Source: Alkaliphilus serpentinus (lineage in GTDB: Bacteria > Bacillota > Clostridia > Peptostreptococcales > Natronincolaceae). Taken from it: a DNA stretch of 34,562 bases. The notes under the pieces were generated by a model. It searched no databases, was not told the DNA's origin, and saw only the letters and a list, made by a program, of their open reading frames with translations. The stretch covers positions 1-34,562 of the forward strand of contig NZ_WBZB01000035.1 in the NCBI RefSeq assembly GCF_009017255.1. Reading direction: 5' to 3'. Made by a program: the position numbers and the translations under genes. This document shows, in pieces, positions 1 through 8,487 of the stretch. Each line of letters starts with the position of its first letter. Within the stretch, counting starts at the first letter, position 1.

Positions 1-125
1 TTATTTGGTGTAAAACTCGGGATAATCAATATCATACCCAGTTAACAGCTAAACAAGCCTTTGTTATAATATTATAATATTTTTGTCACTTTAGTAGAAT
101 ATAAAAAAGTACTTTTCGAAAAATA

Positions 126-154
126 TTGAATTATATGGGTAGATATTAGATAAT
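126..154 (+). promoter_or_regulatory. Candidate sigma-A promoter of the aldolase-kinase-isomerase operon
   Basis: A TTGAAT -35 box (126-131) lies 17 bases before a GATAAT -10 box (149-154), about 75 bases upstream of the first start codon. The rest of 1-228 is AT-rich; I see no SAM riboswitch or T-box in it. Other TATAAT-like strings at 64-78 lack a partner at correct spacing. Confidence 0.35.
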
Positions 155-228
155 TCATATAAGGTTAAATATCTATAAATCAAGAATTGATCACTTAATA
201 GATTAGGATAAGGCAGGAGGAATAAAAT

Positions 229-882
229 ATGACTGTTCAGCAGGAAATAATCAGTGGCGGGAGAAGAATTCTTAGTAGCGGGTTGATTAAGGGTACATGG
301 GGGAACATTAGTATAAGACGAGGGGATACCTTGTGGATTACCCCTTCGGGAGTTCCATACGATGAATTAGAGGAGGAATCTGTGGCTGCAATAGATATGG
401 CAACTGGAGGGCAAATAGCAGGAAATTTACCTGCCTCAAGCGAATTACTCCTACATCTAAAGATTTATAAGCATTTTCCTATAATCAATGGAATTGTTCA
501 TACCCATAGCATATATGCCAGCGCCTTTGCGGCTTTATTGGAAGAGGTGCCTTGCTATACAGAAGATCAGGCTCAGATTATTGGTGGGGATATTCCAGTT
601 GCAGAATATGCTTTGCCTGGAACCGATGAATTGGCAGAAAATGCTGTTAGTGCATTAGGAAAAGGAAGATTTGCCACCCTTATGGCGAACCATGGATTGG
701 TGGCAATTGGCCGAAGCTTAAAAGAGGCCCTAACTGCTGCTGATATTGCAGAAAAATCAGCTCAGCTAGCTTCAATTATCTTGTCCCTCAATAAAAACCC
801 TAAGCCACTAAGCCATGAGGATATAACCCTTTTAAGGGAGAAATATTTAGGAGAATATAGTAAAAAAATCATTAAAGAATAG
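229..882 (+). CDS. Class II (fuculose-phosphate-type) aldolase, probably for 5-deoxyribulose-1-P or 5-methylthioribulose-1-P
   Basis: 217-residue zinc aldolase of the class II aldolase/adducin family, full length. The fuculose-phosphate aldolase metal set is visible: E72 in the PASSELLLH stretch, H91 and H93 in VHTHS, and H155 in ANHG; phosphate-binding GNIS (25-28) and TPSG (38-41) are present. Good AGGAGG at 215-220. It is the first gene of an operon with a methylthioribose kinase-like and an MtnA-like gene. In published pathways such a trio cleaves 5-methylthioribulose-1-P (DHAP shunt) or 5-deoxyribulose-1-P (DrdA of 5-deoxyribose salvage) to dihydroxyacetone phosphate plus an aldehyde. 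The related dehydratase MtnB is the alternative, but the spacing and residues read as FucA. The substrate is inferred from the neighbours. Confidence 0.8.
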   Translation: MTVQQEIISGGRRILSSGLIKGTWGNISIRRGDTLWITPSGVPYDELEEESVAAIDMATGGQIAGNLPASSELLLHLKIYKHFPIINGIVHTHSIYASAFAALLEEVPCYTEDQAQIIGGDIPVAEYALPGTDELAENAVSALGKGRFATLMANHGLVAIGRSLKEALTAADIAEKSAQLASIILSLNKNPKPLSHEDITLLREKYLGEYSKKIIKE

Positions 883-892
883 GAGGTATCAT

Positions 893-2110
893 ATGTCGTA
901 CTATCAGATGAATGAAAAGCTGGCCATTGACTATGTAAAGGGGCTGGGATTCTTTTCAGAAACTGCAAGGCTTGTAGCACGGGAGGTTGGAGATGGAAAT
1001 CTCAATCTGGTTTTTATCATCAGGGATGAAGAAGCTCAAAGGTCCTTAGTTTTAAAGCAGGCCCTACCCTATGTAAGGGTGGTAGGAGAGGGTTGGCCCC
1101 TTTCAGTTGAAAGAACTATATTTGAAGCAAATGCGTTGGAAATACATAATAAGCTTGTGGCTGATTATGCGCCAAAGCTCATCCATAGAAATGATCAGCT
1201 GGCTTTAATTGCAATGGAGGATTTATCTCACCTTCAGCTTATGCGGTATGGCATGATAGAGATGAAGAAGCATGCCAATTTTCCACAACATATATCAACC
1301 TTCTTAGCCAATACCCTATTTTACACCTCGGATTTATATATGGATCCTGAGGAGAAGAAGAAACTGGCTGCAAAATTTGTGAATACCCAGCTTTGTAAAA
1401 TTTCAGAGGATTTAATTTTCACCGATCCCTATTATGACGCAGAACGAAACAATATCAATCCAGAGCTAAGACCTTACCTCGAAGAGGTATTCTGGAAGAA
1501 AGATTATTTGTGGCTTGAGGCATCCAAGCTAAAATACAAGTTTATGACAGAGGGTCAATCCCTTCTTCATGGGGATTTACATACAGGCTCCATATTTGCT
1601 GGTGAGGATGAGACGAAGGTATTTGATTCAGAATTTGCCTTTTTTGGTCCTGCGGCCTTTGATGTAGGGAAAATTATTGGGAATTTCCTAATTAACTATG
1701 TATCCTGGTGGGGTAAGGATGTTGATATTAATCAAATAAAGGATTATAGAGAATATCTCCTGAATTCCATAGTGGATATCTATAATCTATTCCATAAGAA
1801 GTTTATTGACAACTGGGAAAGGGATGCTCAGGATATTTCAGTTAAGGTAGAGGGATATCAACAGCAGTATATAAGAAGGCTTTTTGTAGACGCCATAGGT
1901 TTCTGTGGTGCTGTAATGATTAGAAGAACCCATGGTCTTGCCCATAATATTGACGTAGATGGGATTGAAGATTTAAAGAAGCGTAGTAAGACTCAAATTA
2001 GGGTTTTAGAGCTTGGAGAAAAGCTTATCATGAATAGAGAAGCCTTTAAAAATATTGAAGAGGTTGTGGCCTTTGTTAAGGATAACCTAGGATTGGAGAT
2101 GAAAATATGA
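893..2110 (+). CDS. mtnK: S-methyl-5-thioribose / 5-deoxyribose kinase (MtnK-like)
   Basis: 405-residue kinase with the aminoglycoside phosphotransferase/MtnK fold. It phosphorylates C1 of 5-methylthioribose or the analogous 5-deoxyribose using ATP. A glycine-rich N-lobe segment (VGDGNLN, about 32-38) is followed by the catalytic loop HGDLH (226-230) and a metal-binding DSEFAFFGP (245-253), the MtnK form of the DFG-like site. Length matches MtnK (about 400). The AGGAGG Shine-Dalgarno (881-886) overlaps the aldolase stop codon, so the two genes are probably co-translated. The start codon of mtnA overlaps its own stop. MtnK and the 5-deoxyribose kinase DrdK cannot be told apart by reading, so the symbol is provisional. 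Confidence 0.8.
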   Translation: MSYYQMNEKLAIDYVKGLGFFSETARLVAREVGDGNLNLVFIIRDEEAQRSLVLKQALPYVRVVGEGWPLSVERTIFEANALEIHNKLVADYAPKLIHRNDQLALIAMEDLSHLQLMRYGMIEMKKHANFPQHISTFLANTLFYTSDLYMDPEEKKKLAAKFVNTQLCKISEDLIFTDPYYDAERNNINPELRPYLEEVFWKKDYLWLEASKLKYKFMTEGQSLLHGDLHTGSIFAGEDETKVFDSEFAFFGPAAFDVGKIIGNFLINYVSWWGKDVDINQIKDYREYLLNSIVDIYNLFHKKFIDNWERDAQDISVKVEGYQQQYIRRLFVDAIGFCGAVMIRRTHGLAHNIDVDGIEDLKKRSKTQIRVLELGEKLIMNREAFKNIEEVVAFVKDNLGLEMKI

Positions 2111-3144
2111 GTCATTTAATTCCCATAGAATGGAGGGATAATACCCTTTACATATTGAATCAGCTAAAGCTGCCAGAGGAAATGGAGTTTAACCCTAAGA
2201 CGACGGTTGAAGAGGTATTCCACGCAATAAGGGATATGGAGCTTCGGGGGGCCCCCTTAATTGGCATTACTGCTGCCTATGGATTATATATTGCTGCTAG
2301 AGAGATAGAAGCCTCTAACCATGAAGAATTTATGTGTCTTTTAAGGGAGCAGGCAGATTATCTTGCCCAATCAAGGCCTACCGCTGTGAATCTTTTCTGG
2401 GCTTTAGAGAGAATGCTTAACAAAGCTGAGGAATTAAAGGAAGCTTCTTTAACAGACATAAAGGATGCCCTTTTAAATGAGGCTATCCTCATCCATAGAG
2501 AGGATGAAGCAATCAATAAAGAAATAGGCGAAAACTTTTTAAAGATATTAGAGGATGGGATGACGGTAATGACCCATTGTAATGCAGGAAGCTTAGCAAC
2601 CTCAAAATATGGAACTGCTACATCCCCAATGTATTTGGCCAAGGAGAAGGGTAAAAACCTAAAGGTCTATGCCAACGAAACCAGACCCTATCTTCAGGGT
2701 GCAAGGCTTACTGCCTTTGAGCTTCAGCATGGTGGCATTGATGTTACGCTAATTTGCGATAATATGGCAGGATCAGTAATGGCCCAGGGTAAGGTGGATG
2801 CAATCATAACTGGGGCAGACCGGGTGGCAGCCAATGGGGATACAGCAAATAAGATTGGAACTCTACAGCTGGCGATCATGGCTAAGCATTTTAACATTCC
2901 CTTTTATGTGGCAGTGCCAACTCCTACAATAGATTTAAATACCCCCGATGGCAATCACATTCCTATAGAGGAGAGGAGTTTTCAAGAGGTGACCAATTGG
3001 TTTGGTAAAAAAACTGCCCCTGAGGGAATCAAGGTTTATAATCCAGCCTTTGATGTTACACCCCATCATTTAATAAGGGCCATCGTTACAGAAAAGGGAA
3101 TTGTATATCCACCCTTTGAGGAAAATTTAAAAAAGCTTCTCTAA
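2107..3144 (+). CDS. mtnA: S-methyl-5-thioribose-1-phosphate isomerase (MtnA family)
   Basis: 345-residue aldose-ketose isomerase of the eIF2B-alpha-like family. It converts 5-methylthioribose-1-P (or 5-deoxyribose-1-P) to the ribulose-1-P form. Family landmarks: RGAPLIG (47-53), the catalytic cysteine in HCNAGSLAT (C158), [12 protein letters not shown] (190-201), and the catalytic aspartate in TGADRV (D237), matching C160 and D240 of the Bacillus subtilis enzyme. The ATG overlaps the kinase stop (ATGA), showing translational coupling. A strong terminator follows, so this is the last gene of a three-gene operon. None of mtnW, mtnX, mtnB or mtnD lies nearby, which argues against the classical aerobic salvage route at this locus. 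Confidence 0.88.
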   Translation: MSHLIPIEWRDNTLYILNQLKLPEEMEFNPKTTVEEVFHAIRDMELRGAPLIGITAAYGLYIAAREIEASNHEEFMCLLREQADYLAQSRPTAVNLFWALERMLNKAEELKEASLTDIKDALLNEAILIHREDEAINKEIGENFLKILEDGMTVMTHCNAGSLATSKYGTATSPMYLAKEKGKNLKVYANETRPYLQGARLTAFELQHGGIDVTLICDNMAGSVMAQGKVDAIITGADRVAANGDTANKIGTLQLAIMAKHFNIPFYVAVPTPTIDLNTPDGNHIPIEERSFQEVTNWFGKKTAPEGIKVYNPAFDVTPHHLIRAIVTEKGIVYPPFEENLKKLL

Positions 3145-3153
3145 CATACAATA

Positions 3154-3194
3154 AACAGGAGTAGGGTTATCTATAAGCCCTATCCTGTTTTTTT
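3154..3194 (+). terminator. Rho-independent terminator after mtnA
   Basis: AACAGGA with one bulged G and then TAGGG pairs with CCCTA TCCTGTT (arms about 3154-3166 and 3178-3189), followed by a run of T to 3194. It closes the aldolase-kinase-isomerase operon. Confidence 0.85.
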
Positions 3195-3200
3195 CTGTGT

Positions 3201-3386
3201 TTATATTTCGTTTCTTGAGAATATAATCTTGAGTTTGAAATCCTTATTACAGCTGGAAGCATAAAGAATTTCCACATCCTTTTCATATAATACTATATAA
3301 GAAATGATACGATAGGGCTTCTTCAATTTAGCCATCTCCCTAAATTTGATAGAAGAATTATAGCATAGAATAACGCTTAAATACAA
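3201..3386 (-). pseudogene. Possible remnant of a RelE/ParE-like toxin C-terminal half
   Basis: A 61-codon minus-strand ORF contains a stretch (KPYRIISYIVLYEKDVEIL, then NKDF) with the rhythm of the last strands of RelE/ParE toxins. It is shorter than the usual 85-100 residues, has no recognisable ribosome binding site and no antitoxin partner. Its 5' end runs into the heptamer repeat at 3385-3405. It may be a decayed fragment or a chance ORF. Confidence 0.15.
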
Positions 3387-3405
3387 TTAAGAATTAAGAA
3401 TGAAG
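3385..3405. repeat. Heptamer tandem repeat (AATTAAG type)
   Basis: Three units of period 7: AATTAAG, AATTAAG, AATGAAG. The same unit occurs at 19492-19519. It is intergenic. Confidence 0.6.
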
Positions 3406-3557
3406 TGTTTTGAATTATGGAAGAAGATTTATAAAAATGAGCAAGGTAAAGAGAAGAGAAAAGCAAAGATAAACAAAGAATTAATTAGAAATAATTAGCT
3501 AATTAGAATTATTCAGTTATAAAGCTCATTAAAAAAATATTTTCAACTAAATAAGAA
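3406..3557. other. AT-rich intergenic stretch, no gene seen
   Basis: This part of the long gap between mtnA and hsp20 is purine- and AT-rich. The only structure noted is a 12-bp palindrome AATTAGCTAATT (3493-3504) in a run of related AATTA words. No convincing coding sequence or RNA gene is visible. Confidence 0.5.
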
Positions 3558-3587
3558 TTTGACCTTCTTTGACCTTTATCTTAAACT
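3558..3587 (+). promoter_or_regulatory. CtsR operator overlapping the hsp20 promoter
   Basis: TTTGACC (3558-3564), three bases, TTTGACC (3568-3574). On the minus strand this reads GGTCAAA-GAA-GGTCAAA, a perfect match to the published CtsR heat-shock operator (RGTCAAA-NAN-RGTCAAA). The first repeat also supplies a TTGACC -35 box (3559-3564), with a TAAACT -10 (3582-3587) after 17 bases. A repressor bound here would block the -35. No CIRCE (HrcA) element is seen. Confidence 0.75.
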
Positions 3588-3629
3588 ATAATTAAAAGAT
3601 CACAAATTATGTTAATGGAGGTGCTTAAT

Positions 3630-4052
3630 ATGTTTAGAGATTTAGTTCCCTTTAATCGTGGTAGAAAAGAGATGGAAAGCTTCTTTGACAGATTCTTTCA
3701 TAATGATGGGTTTATGCCGGTAAGCAGTGGTATGGGTATGAAGGTGGATATTAAGGAAAACGACAATGAATATCTGGTGGAAGCTGAGATTCCAGGAGTT
3801 GATAAGGAAGCCATTCAACTTGATTACCAAAATGGATATTTAACCATCTCTGTAGAAAACAATGAGGAGTATAATGAGGAAAGAGAAAATTACATTCGTA
3901 AGGAAAGAAGAAGCGGAAGGGTTTCTAGAAGCTTCTATGTAGAGGACATTAACGAAGAAAAGATTGAAGCTCAGTATAGAGATGGCATTCTGAAAATTAC
4001 ATTACCGAAGTCAGGGGAGAAGAAAAAGAAAAACCGAATAGAAATTCAATAA
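3630..4052 (+). CDS. hsp20: Small heat shock protein, Hsp20/alpha-crystallin family
   Basis: 140-residue cytosolic holdase chaperone that binds unfolding proteins and forms oligomers. A short variable N-terminus (MFRDLVPFNRG, with a FFDRFF motif) precedes an alpha-crystallin domain at about 38-132 (KVDIKENDNEYLVEAEIPG, RKERRSGRVSRSF, DGILKITLPK), then a lysine-rich tail. The start is set at 3630 because GGAGGTG (3617-3623) sits six bases upstream; an in-frame ATG at 3609 lies before this site and has none of its own. It stands alone between a CtsR-box promoter and a terminator, so it should be a heat-inducible single gene. Confidence 0.92.
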   Translation: MFRDLVPFNRGRKEMESFFDRFFHNDGFMPVSSGMGMKVDIKENDNEYLVEAEIPGVDKEAIQLDYQNGYLTISVENNEEYNEERENYIRKERRSGRVSRSFYVEDINEEKIEAQYRDGILKITLPKSGEKKKKNRIEIQ

Positions 4053-4068
4053 GCTTTAACACATAAAG

Positions 4069-4098
4069 ATCCATATCTCTACAGGATATGGATTTTTT
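4069..4098 (+). terminator. Terminator after hsp20
   Basis: Perfect 9-bp stem ATCCATATC / GATATGGAT with a 7-base loop (4078-4084), followed directly by a T run to 4098. Confidence 0.85.
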
Positions 4099-4213
4099 GT
4101 TGCAGAAGTTTTGTTTTTTAATAAGAAGGAAACCCCAATAGATATCTTGAATTATATAAAGATTATAGTCATTTAATCAGTGGATTTAATCCTTAAGATA
4201 AAGGGGTGATAAA

Positions 4214-5458
4214 ATGTTTAAATTTATTCATATTGCAGATATTCATTTAGATACCAGCTTTTATTCCAGCAATAAAGACCTTAGAAGTAAACTTAGAAAT
4301 AGCCTTCGGGAGGCCTTCCTTAGGGTAATTGATACTTGTATCAATGAAGGAGTAAATGCTCTATTAATAGCTGGAGACTTTTTTGATGATGAACTACTAA
4401 CCTTTCAGACAGAGAGTATGATCATCGATGGAATACGTCAGTTAGAAGGATATAATATTCATGTATACTATTCTACTGGTAACCATGATCCTGGAGACAT
4501 AAGCTATAGAGCCAATTTAATAAAATGGCCCTCCAATTTTCATTTAATAGATAATGACAGGCTACAGACCTTTGATGTGATGGGAACAGATGGTAGGGCC
4601 ATTGGAAGAATTTTATCAGTAGGTCACCAAACTAAAGTAGAAGGCAGAAATCTAATCAGTCAATTTCCCGCAAAAGAAGGAGACCTTCCCCATGTGGGAC
4701 TAGTACATGCCATGGTTACATCTGCTTCGGGAATCGATAGGCATGATCGTTATCTGCCTTGCAGCTTGGAGGATTTGAAGGAGAAGGGCTACGATTATTG
4801 GGCCTTAGGCCATATCCATCAGCGTCAACAGATATCCAATGAAAATATTTGTTATCCTGGTAATCTACAGGGTAGACATCCTAGAGAAACGGGAGAAAAG
4901 GGTGGCAATCTTGTTGAAATAGATGAACTGGGCAGGGTTAAGGTGGAATTTATCAAATTCTCCACCATAAGGTGGGAAACCCTAATCGTTAAAGACCTCG
5001 ATAAAATTACCACCTATGAAGAGCTAAAGGATCATATTATGGATAGAATCAATACCTTTCTCAAGGAAGGAAATATCCATAATGGTGAGGTAATCCTTAG
5101 GCTGGAGTTAGCAGGAAGATGCTACTTAGAAAGGGAAATGAATGAGGAAGAAAGTAGGTATCAGCTGGAGGCAGATATAAAACAAAGCTTTGGATTTATT
5201 GCGGTAGAAGCAAAAACAGGGGGGCTATTAAAGGCTATTAATTTAGAGGAATACCAGGAGGGCAACCATGTCCTTGGTAAGGCCTTGTCCATAATGAACA
5301 ATATCGAAAGCAACGAAAAACTAATGGAGAATCTATCACAGCTGAAGCTAGCCAATAAAAAAATCAATAATGCTAAGGATAGAAAACAGTATTATAAAGA
5401 ATTGTTACAGGGTTTAGAGGAAGAAGCCCTGAATCGAATGGTAGGTGATGGAGAATGA
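4214..5458 (+). CDS. yhaO: Metallophosphoesterase / DNA exonuclease of the SbcD-YhaO family
   Basis: 414-residue calcineurin-like phosphoesterase resembling the nuclease subunit of SbcCD/Mre11-type complexes. Two-metal ligands are all present: D9 and H11 (ADIHLD), D55 (GDFFDD), N90 and H91 (TGNHD), H165 (LVHAMV), H200 and H202 (LGHIHQ). The C-terminal 150 residues are a capping region and an acidic helical tail. RBS AGGGGTGAT precedes the ATG. Its stop overlaps the start of the large coiled-coil ATPase (ATGA), the arrangement of yhaO-yhaN in Bacillus. The shorter tail and the YhaN-type partner favour YhaO over true SbcD. Role inferred: DNA end processing. Confidence 0.8.
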   Translation: MFKFIHIADIHLDTSFYSSNKDLRSKLRNSLREAFLRVIDTCINEGVNALLIAGDFFDDELLTFQTESMIIDGIRQLEGYNIHVYYSTGNHDPGDISYRANLIKWPSNFHLIDNDRLQTFDVMGTDGRAIGRILSVGHQTKVEGRNLISQFPAKEGDLPHVGLVHAMVTSASGIDRHDRYLPCSLEDLKEKGYDYWALGHIHQRQQISNENICYPGNLQGRHPRETGEKGGNLVEIDELGRVKVEFIKFSTIRWETLIVKDLDKITTYEELKDHIMDRINTFLKEGNIHNGEVILRLELAGRCYLEREMNEEESRYQLEADIKQSFGFIAVEAKTGGLLKAINLEEYQEGNHVLGKALSIMNNIESNEKLMENLSQLKLANKKINNAKDRKQYYKELLQGLEEEALNRMVGDGE

Positions 5459-8148
5459 GGATAAAGGAACTGGAAATGTTAGACTTTGGCAAGTTTCATA
5501 TGGAATCTGCCTATGATACAGATAGCAGAGTGGTGCTTTTCCTGGGAAATAATGAGGCAGGCAAAACTACCATTTTCAATCTTATAAAAAGTGCCCTTTA
5601 TGGCTTTTCGCCAGCCAGCAACGATAAGCATCCCTATAGCTCATGGAATCATAACAGAATTGAATTTACTGCTAAGCTAGATCTCAAAGACGAAGGGGAA
5701 ATCCAACTATATAGACGATTGCTTAGTCAGCCAAAGGGCCACATCACCAAAGGAGAAAATATCATAGACCTAAGAAACAACCCCCTTCCCCATGTTCGTC
5801 ATGTTTCATCGGAAATTTATGAGAAGATCTATGCCCTAAGGGTTGAAGACTTAATGGAGCTACAGGGGAAGGCCTGGGATGAGGTGCAGGACAAGCTGTT
5901 GGCCAATTATGGCAGCAAAATCATTCGAAACACCAGAGAAGTTCTTAAGGAGCTTAATGAGGAAGCCAGTCAAATATATAAGGAAAGCCGTAGGGGAAAC
6001 TCCCTTCTAAGAGACTTAGAAGAAGAAATGAACTCATTAAAATCCCAAAGAGAAAGTGCAAGGGAAAGACAAAGACTCTTAAGGGATTACAATAAAAGGC
6101 TTGAGGAGATCTATACTGGTATAGAAGGTCATCAAAGGGAGAAGGTTAGACTAAAGGAATACATGCGAAGGGTAAAGGAACTCCTTCCTCTAAGGGGACT
6201 ACTAAAGGAATTAGAGGAGACCAAGAAAAGCTTTGTTTATCCTGAAATATTCAAGCAACTGCTCAGCAACAGTCTTAGTAAAAAGGAGGACCTTGAGGAA
6301 AGACAGAAGCAATTAAATAGAACTCTGGAGGAAAAAAAGAAGCTTATAGATCTAAAGAAGGATGGAATTTATAGACTTACTGAGGAAGAATTGAAGATTT
6401 TAGATCATAAGGCCAACATCAATACTCATATAAAAAATATTAGTAGGATACAAACCCTAAGGGATATAGTATCCAATAAAAGGGAAGAAAAAAGAAGGAT
6501 TATTCACCAATTAAACTATGAAGGTCAAAAAATTACTGGAGAAGAGGTTAGCCAACGGGCTTTAGAGGGTCTAGAAAATTTTAATTTATCAGAGCTTAGA
6601 ATCAGATTAGAAAATTATAGAAGAAGCCTTAAGGAATTTGAAGACACTAAAGGAAGCATAGATTATTTAAGGAAGCAGACGATCAATGTAACAAAACCTA
6701 AGGTCTTAATGATTGCTGCCTTGGCTGGAATACCGATATTAGGTGCTGGAATCCTTTTAAACCAAGATCTATTAAATATCATAGGAGCTATTATGATTAT
6801 TGCTGGAGGAGTTGCCTATGGCTCCTTTGAAATCATGAAAAGGCAGCTGGAAGGTAACAATCCTCAAAGGGTACAGCAGCAGCTATTAACAAATAAACTC
6901 AAGGAAATTGAAGAGAAGCTAATGGAGAAAAAACAGCTTCTTCTAAATCTATTTGACGGAATAAATGTACCGGAAATTGTAATCACCAATATGGATGAGG
7001 TTTTTGCTTCCTCCTTAATTAAAATTAAAGATGATTCCTTTAGGCTGAAGGAATTGGAAAAAAGCCTCAAGGAGAAGGAAGAAGAGTTAGAGAAAGAAAT
7101 CAAAGTTATAGATGAATTTCTACAGATTTTTGATGCTGTTGAGGGAAGTGGTGACGATAAGCTTTATAAGCTAAAGGAGCTAGTAGAAGGCCTTGAGAAA
7201 AGAGTGCTAGTAAATGAGGGATTAACAAATGACTTATTACAGTTGCAGGAAGAGGTTAAGGGCATTGAAGCCAACCTTCAGGATACGGATAATAGCTTAG
7301 ATACATTGAATTCAGCATTAATGACTATGGGGGACGGAGATATTAATAAGGGGATTGAAAGCTTTCATAATAACCAAAGACTTCAAAACAAGCTGAAGAT
7401 CCTTGATGAGAAGCTTATGGCCATAGATAATTTAGCTCATTTGAAGGAAGAGCTTGAAGGCTTAAATAGCAAAGAGAATGAAACCTTTGATGATTTGAAT
7501 ATTACTAAAGTTGAAGAGGAACTAGAGGAAATAGAAGAGGGCTTAATCGCCCTGAAGGAAGAGCAAAGGGAGCTTCAACTGCTGTCCCAACAAATCCTTA
7601 AAGAAACCACAATAGATGAAATTGAAAGCCAAATCAAGCTAAAGGAAATGGAATATGAAGAGGCTGCAATCAAAAGGGATCGATTGATGCTACTGGCGGA
7701 AATCATTAAAGTAGCTGAAGAGGAGTTTAAGGAGGAAAATCAGCCAGATGTCTTGAAAAATGCAGGTGCTTATTTTAACTTGATTACTTTAGGTAAGTAT
7801 ACCAATATCTACATTGAAGAAACCGATAAGGATCCAAGTATTATGGTAAAAGAAATAGATTCTCCTACAGCAATAAAGGTTACTCCTGCCTTCAGTAAGG
7901 GAACTCTCAACCAGCTATATTTATCTTTAAGGTTATCGCTGATGGACCATTTAGACAAAGAAGGATTAATGCTGCCTGTATGCTTTGATGAGGCCTTTAT
8001 CAATTGGGATGAACACCGGCTAGATAGCAACCTACAGCTATTACAAAAAATCTCTGAAAAAAGACAAATTTTCTTCTTTACATGTCATAGCTGGTTGGCT
8101 GAGAAAATTGAAAAGGCATTTAACATAAAAAAAATTCTTTTGACTTAA
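5455..8148 (+). CDS. yhaN: YhaN-like SMC/Rad50-type ATPase with an internal membrane hairpin
   Basis: 897-residue ABC-type ATPase of the Rad50/SMC architecture and partner of the upstream nuclease. Walker A is GNNEAGKTT (31-39). Two long coiled-coil arms fill about 170-410 and 465-760. The signature-like region FSKGTLNQLYLSLRL begins at 813 and Walker B (LPVCFDEAF, D845-E846) follows, with a switch-type histidine in TCHSW near the end. Where Rad50 carries a zinc hook, this protein has two hydrophobic helices (about 416-434 and 440-458), as in YhaN, so the tip of the coiled coil is probably membrane-embedded. It overlaps yhaO by four bases, implying equimolar synthesis. Confidence 0.82.
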   Translation: MRIKELEMLDFGKFHMESAYDTDSRVVLFLGNNEAGKTTIFNLIKSALYGFSPASNDKHPYSSWNHNRIEFTAKLDLKDEGEIQLYRRLLSQPKGHITKGENIIDLRNNPLPHVRHVSSEIYEKIYALRVEDLMELQGKAWDEVQDKLLANYGSKIIRNTREVLKELNEEASQIYKESRRGNSLLRDLEEEMNSLKSQRESARERQRLLRDYNKRLEEIYTGIEGHQREKVRLKEYMRRVKELLPLRGLLKELEETKKSFVYPEIFKQLLSNSLSKKEDLEERQKQLNRTLEEKKKLIDLKKDGIYRLTEEELKILDHKANINTHIKNISRIQTLRDIVSNKREEKRRIIHQLNYEGQKITGEEVSQRALEGLENFNLSELRIRLENYRRSLKEFEDTKGSIDYLRKQTINVTKPKVLMIAALAGIPILGAGILLNQDLLNIIGAIMIIAGGVAYGSFEIMKRQLEGNNPQRVQQQLLTNKLKEIEEKLMEKKQLLLNLFDGINVPEIVITNMDEVFASSLIKIKDDSFRLKELEKSLKEKEEELEKEIKVIDEFLQIFDAVEGSGDDKLYKLKELVEGLEKRVLVNEGLTNDLLQLQEEVKGIEANLQDTDNSLDTLNSALMTMGDGDINKGIESFHNNQRLQNKLKILDEKLMAIDNLAHLKEELEGLNSKENETFDDLNITKVEEELEEIEEGLIALKEEQRELQLLSQQILKETTIDEIESQIKLKEMEYEEAAIKRDRLMLLAEIIKVAEEEFKEENQPDVLKNAGAYFNLITLGKYTNIYIEETDKDPSIMVKEIDSPTAIKVTPAFSKGTLNQLYLSLRLSLMDHLDKEGLMLPVCFDEAFINWDEHRLDSNLQLLQKISEKRQIFFFTCHSWLAEKIEKAFNIKKILLT

Positions 8149-8162
8149 TTGGAGTGGGAAAG

Positions 8163-8414
8163 ATGCCCTTTACTTATTTACTAAAATGTAATGATGGAAC
8201 CTATTATACAGGTTGGACTGTGGACTTGGAGCAAAGATTAAAGAAGCATAACCAAGGAACTGCATCAAAGTATACAAGAAGTAGGCTCCCTGTCGGATTG
8301 GTTTATTGGGAGGAATACAAAACAAGAAGTGAAGCACAAAAAAGGGAAGCTACTTTAAGAAAACTCAGTAGGAAATATAAGGAATCTTTAATAGAATCCT
8401 TTAAAACTTCGTAA
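8163..8414 (+). CDS. GIY-YIG domain protein (YazA/YhbQ type)
   Basis: 83-residue single-domain GIY-YIG nuclease-family protein: YLLKCNDGTYYTGWT at the N-terminus, then the arginine of LEQRLKKHN, KYTRSRLPV, and the conserved glutamate in KREATLRKLS. It is typical in length for the YhbQ/YazA group, whose cellular role is not settled (repair-related nuclease suggested). The ATG at 8163 is preferred since GGAG (8151-8154) precedes it by eight bases; an in-frame GTG at 8154 overlaps that site. It lies 14 bases after the ATPase gene and is probably in the same transcript, consistent with a DNA-processing operon. Confidence 0.85.
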   Translation: MPFTYLLKCNDGTYYTGWTVDLEQRLKKHNQGTASKYTRSRLPVGLVYWEEYKTRSEAQKREATLRKLSRKYKESLIESFKTS

Positions 8415-8448
8415 AACATATAAAAAGTTTGTATGAGGTGGACCTTAA

Positions 8449-8487
8449 ATGTTAACACTTTTACTATCAAAAGAAGTAAAGGTGTGA
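8449..8487 (+). CDS. Putative 12-residue leader peptide upstream of the UppS-like gene
   Basis: A very short ORF, MLTLLLSKEVKV, has a good ribosome binding site (TGAGGTGG, 8435-8441 region) seven bases before its ATG and ends eight bases before the next gene. Four of its first six codons are leucine. It runs through a stem-loop that covers the downstream gene's Shine-Dalgarno, so translation of the leader could open or hold that hairpin. This regulatory role is inference; a chance ORF is possible. Confidence 0.35.
   Translation: MLTLLLSKEVKV
8455..8485 (+). promoter_or_regulatory. Stem-loop hiding the ribosome binding site of the UppS-like gene
   Basis: ACACTTTTACT (8455-8465) pairs with AGTAAAGGTGT (8475-8485), an 11-bp stem with one G-T wobble and a 9-base loop. 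The right arm contains AAAGGTG, the only Shine-Dalgarno-like sequence for the ATG at 8495. There is no T run, so it is not a terminator. Confidence 0.45.

Noticed and set aside
1-228. SAM riboswitch or T-box upstream of the methylthioribose-type operon
   Set aside because: None of the conserved core sequences is present; only a promoter-like pair and a ribosome binding site.
3558-3608. CIRCE (HrcA) element before hsp20
   Set aside because: No TTAGCACTC / GAGTGCTAA pair is present; the direct repeat matches CtsR instead.
4214-8148. Canonical SbcD-SbcC pair
   Set aside because: The ATPase has a membrane hairpin and no CxxC zinc hook, and is shorter than SbcC; YhaO/YhaN fits better.
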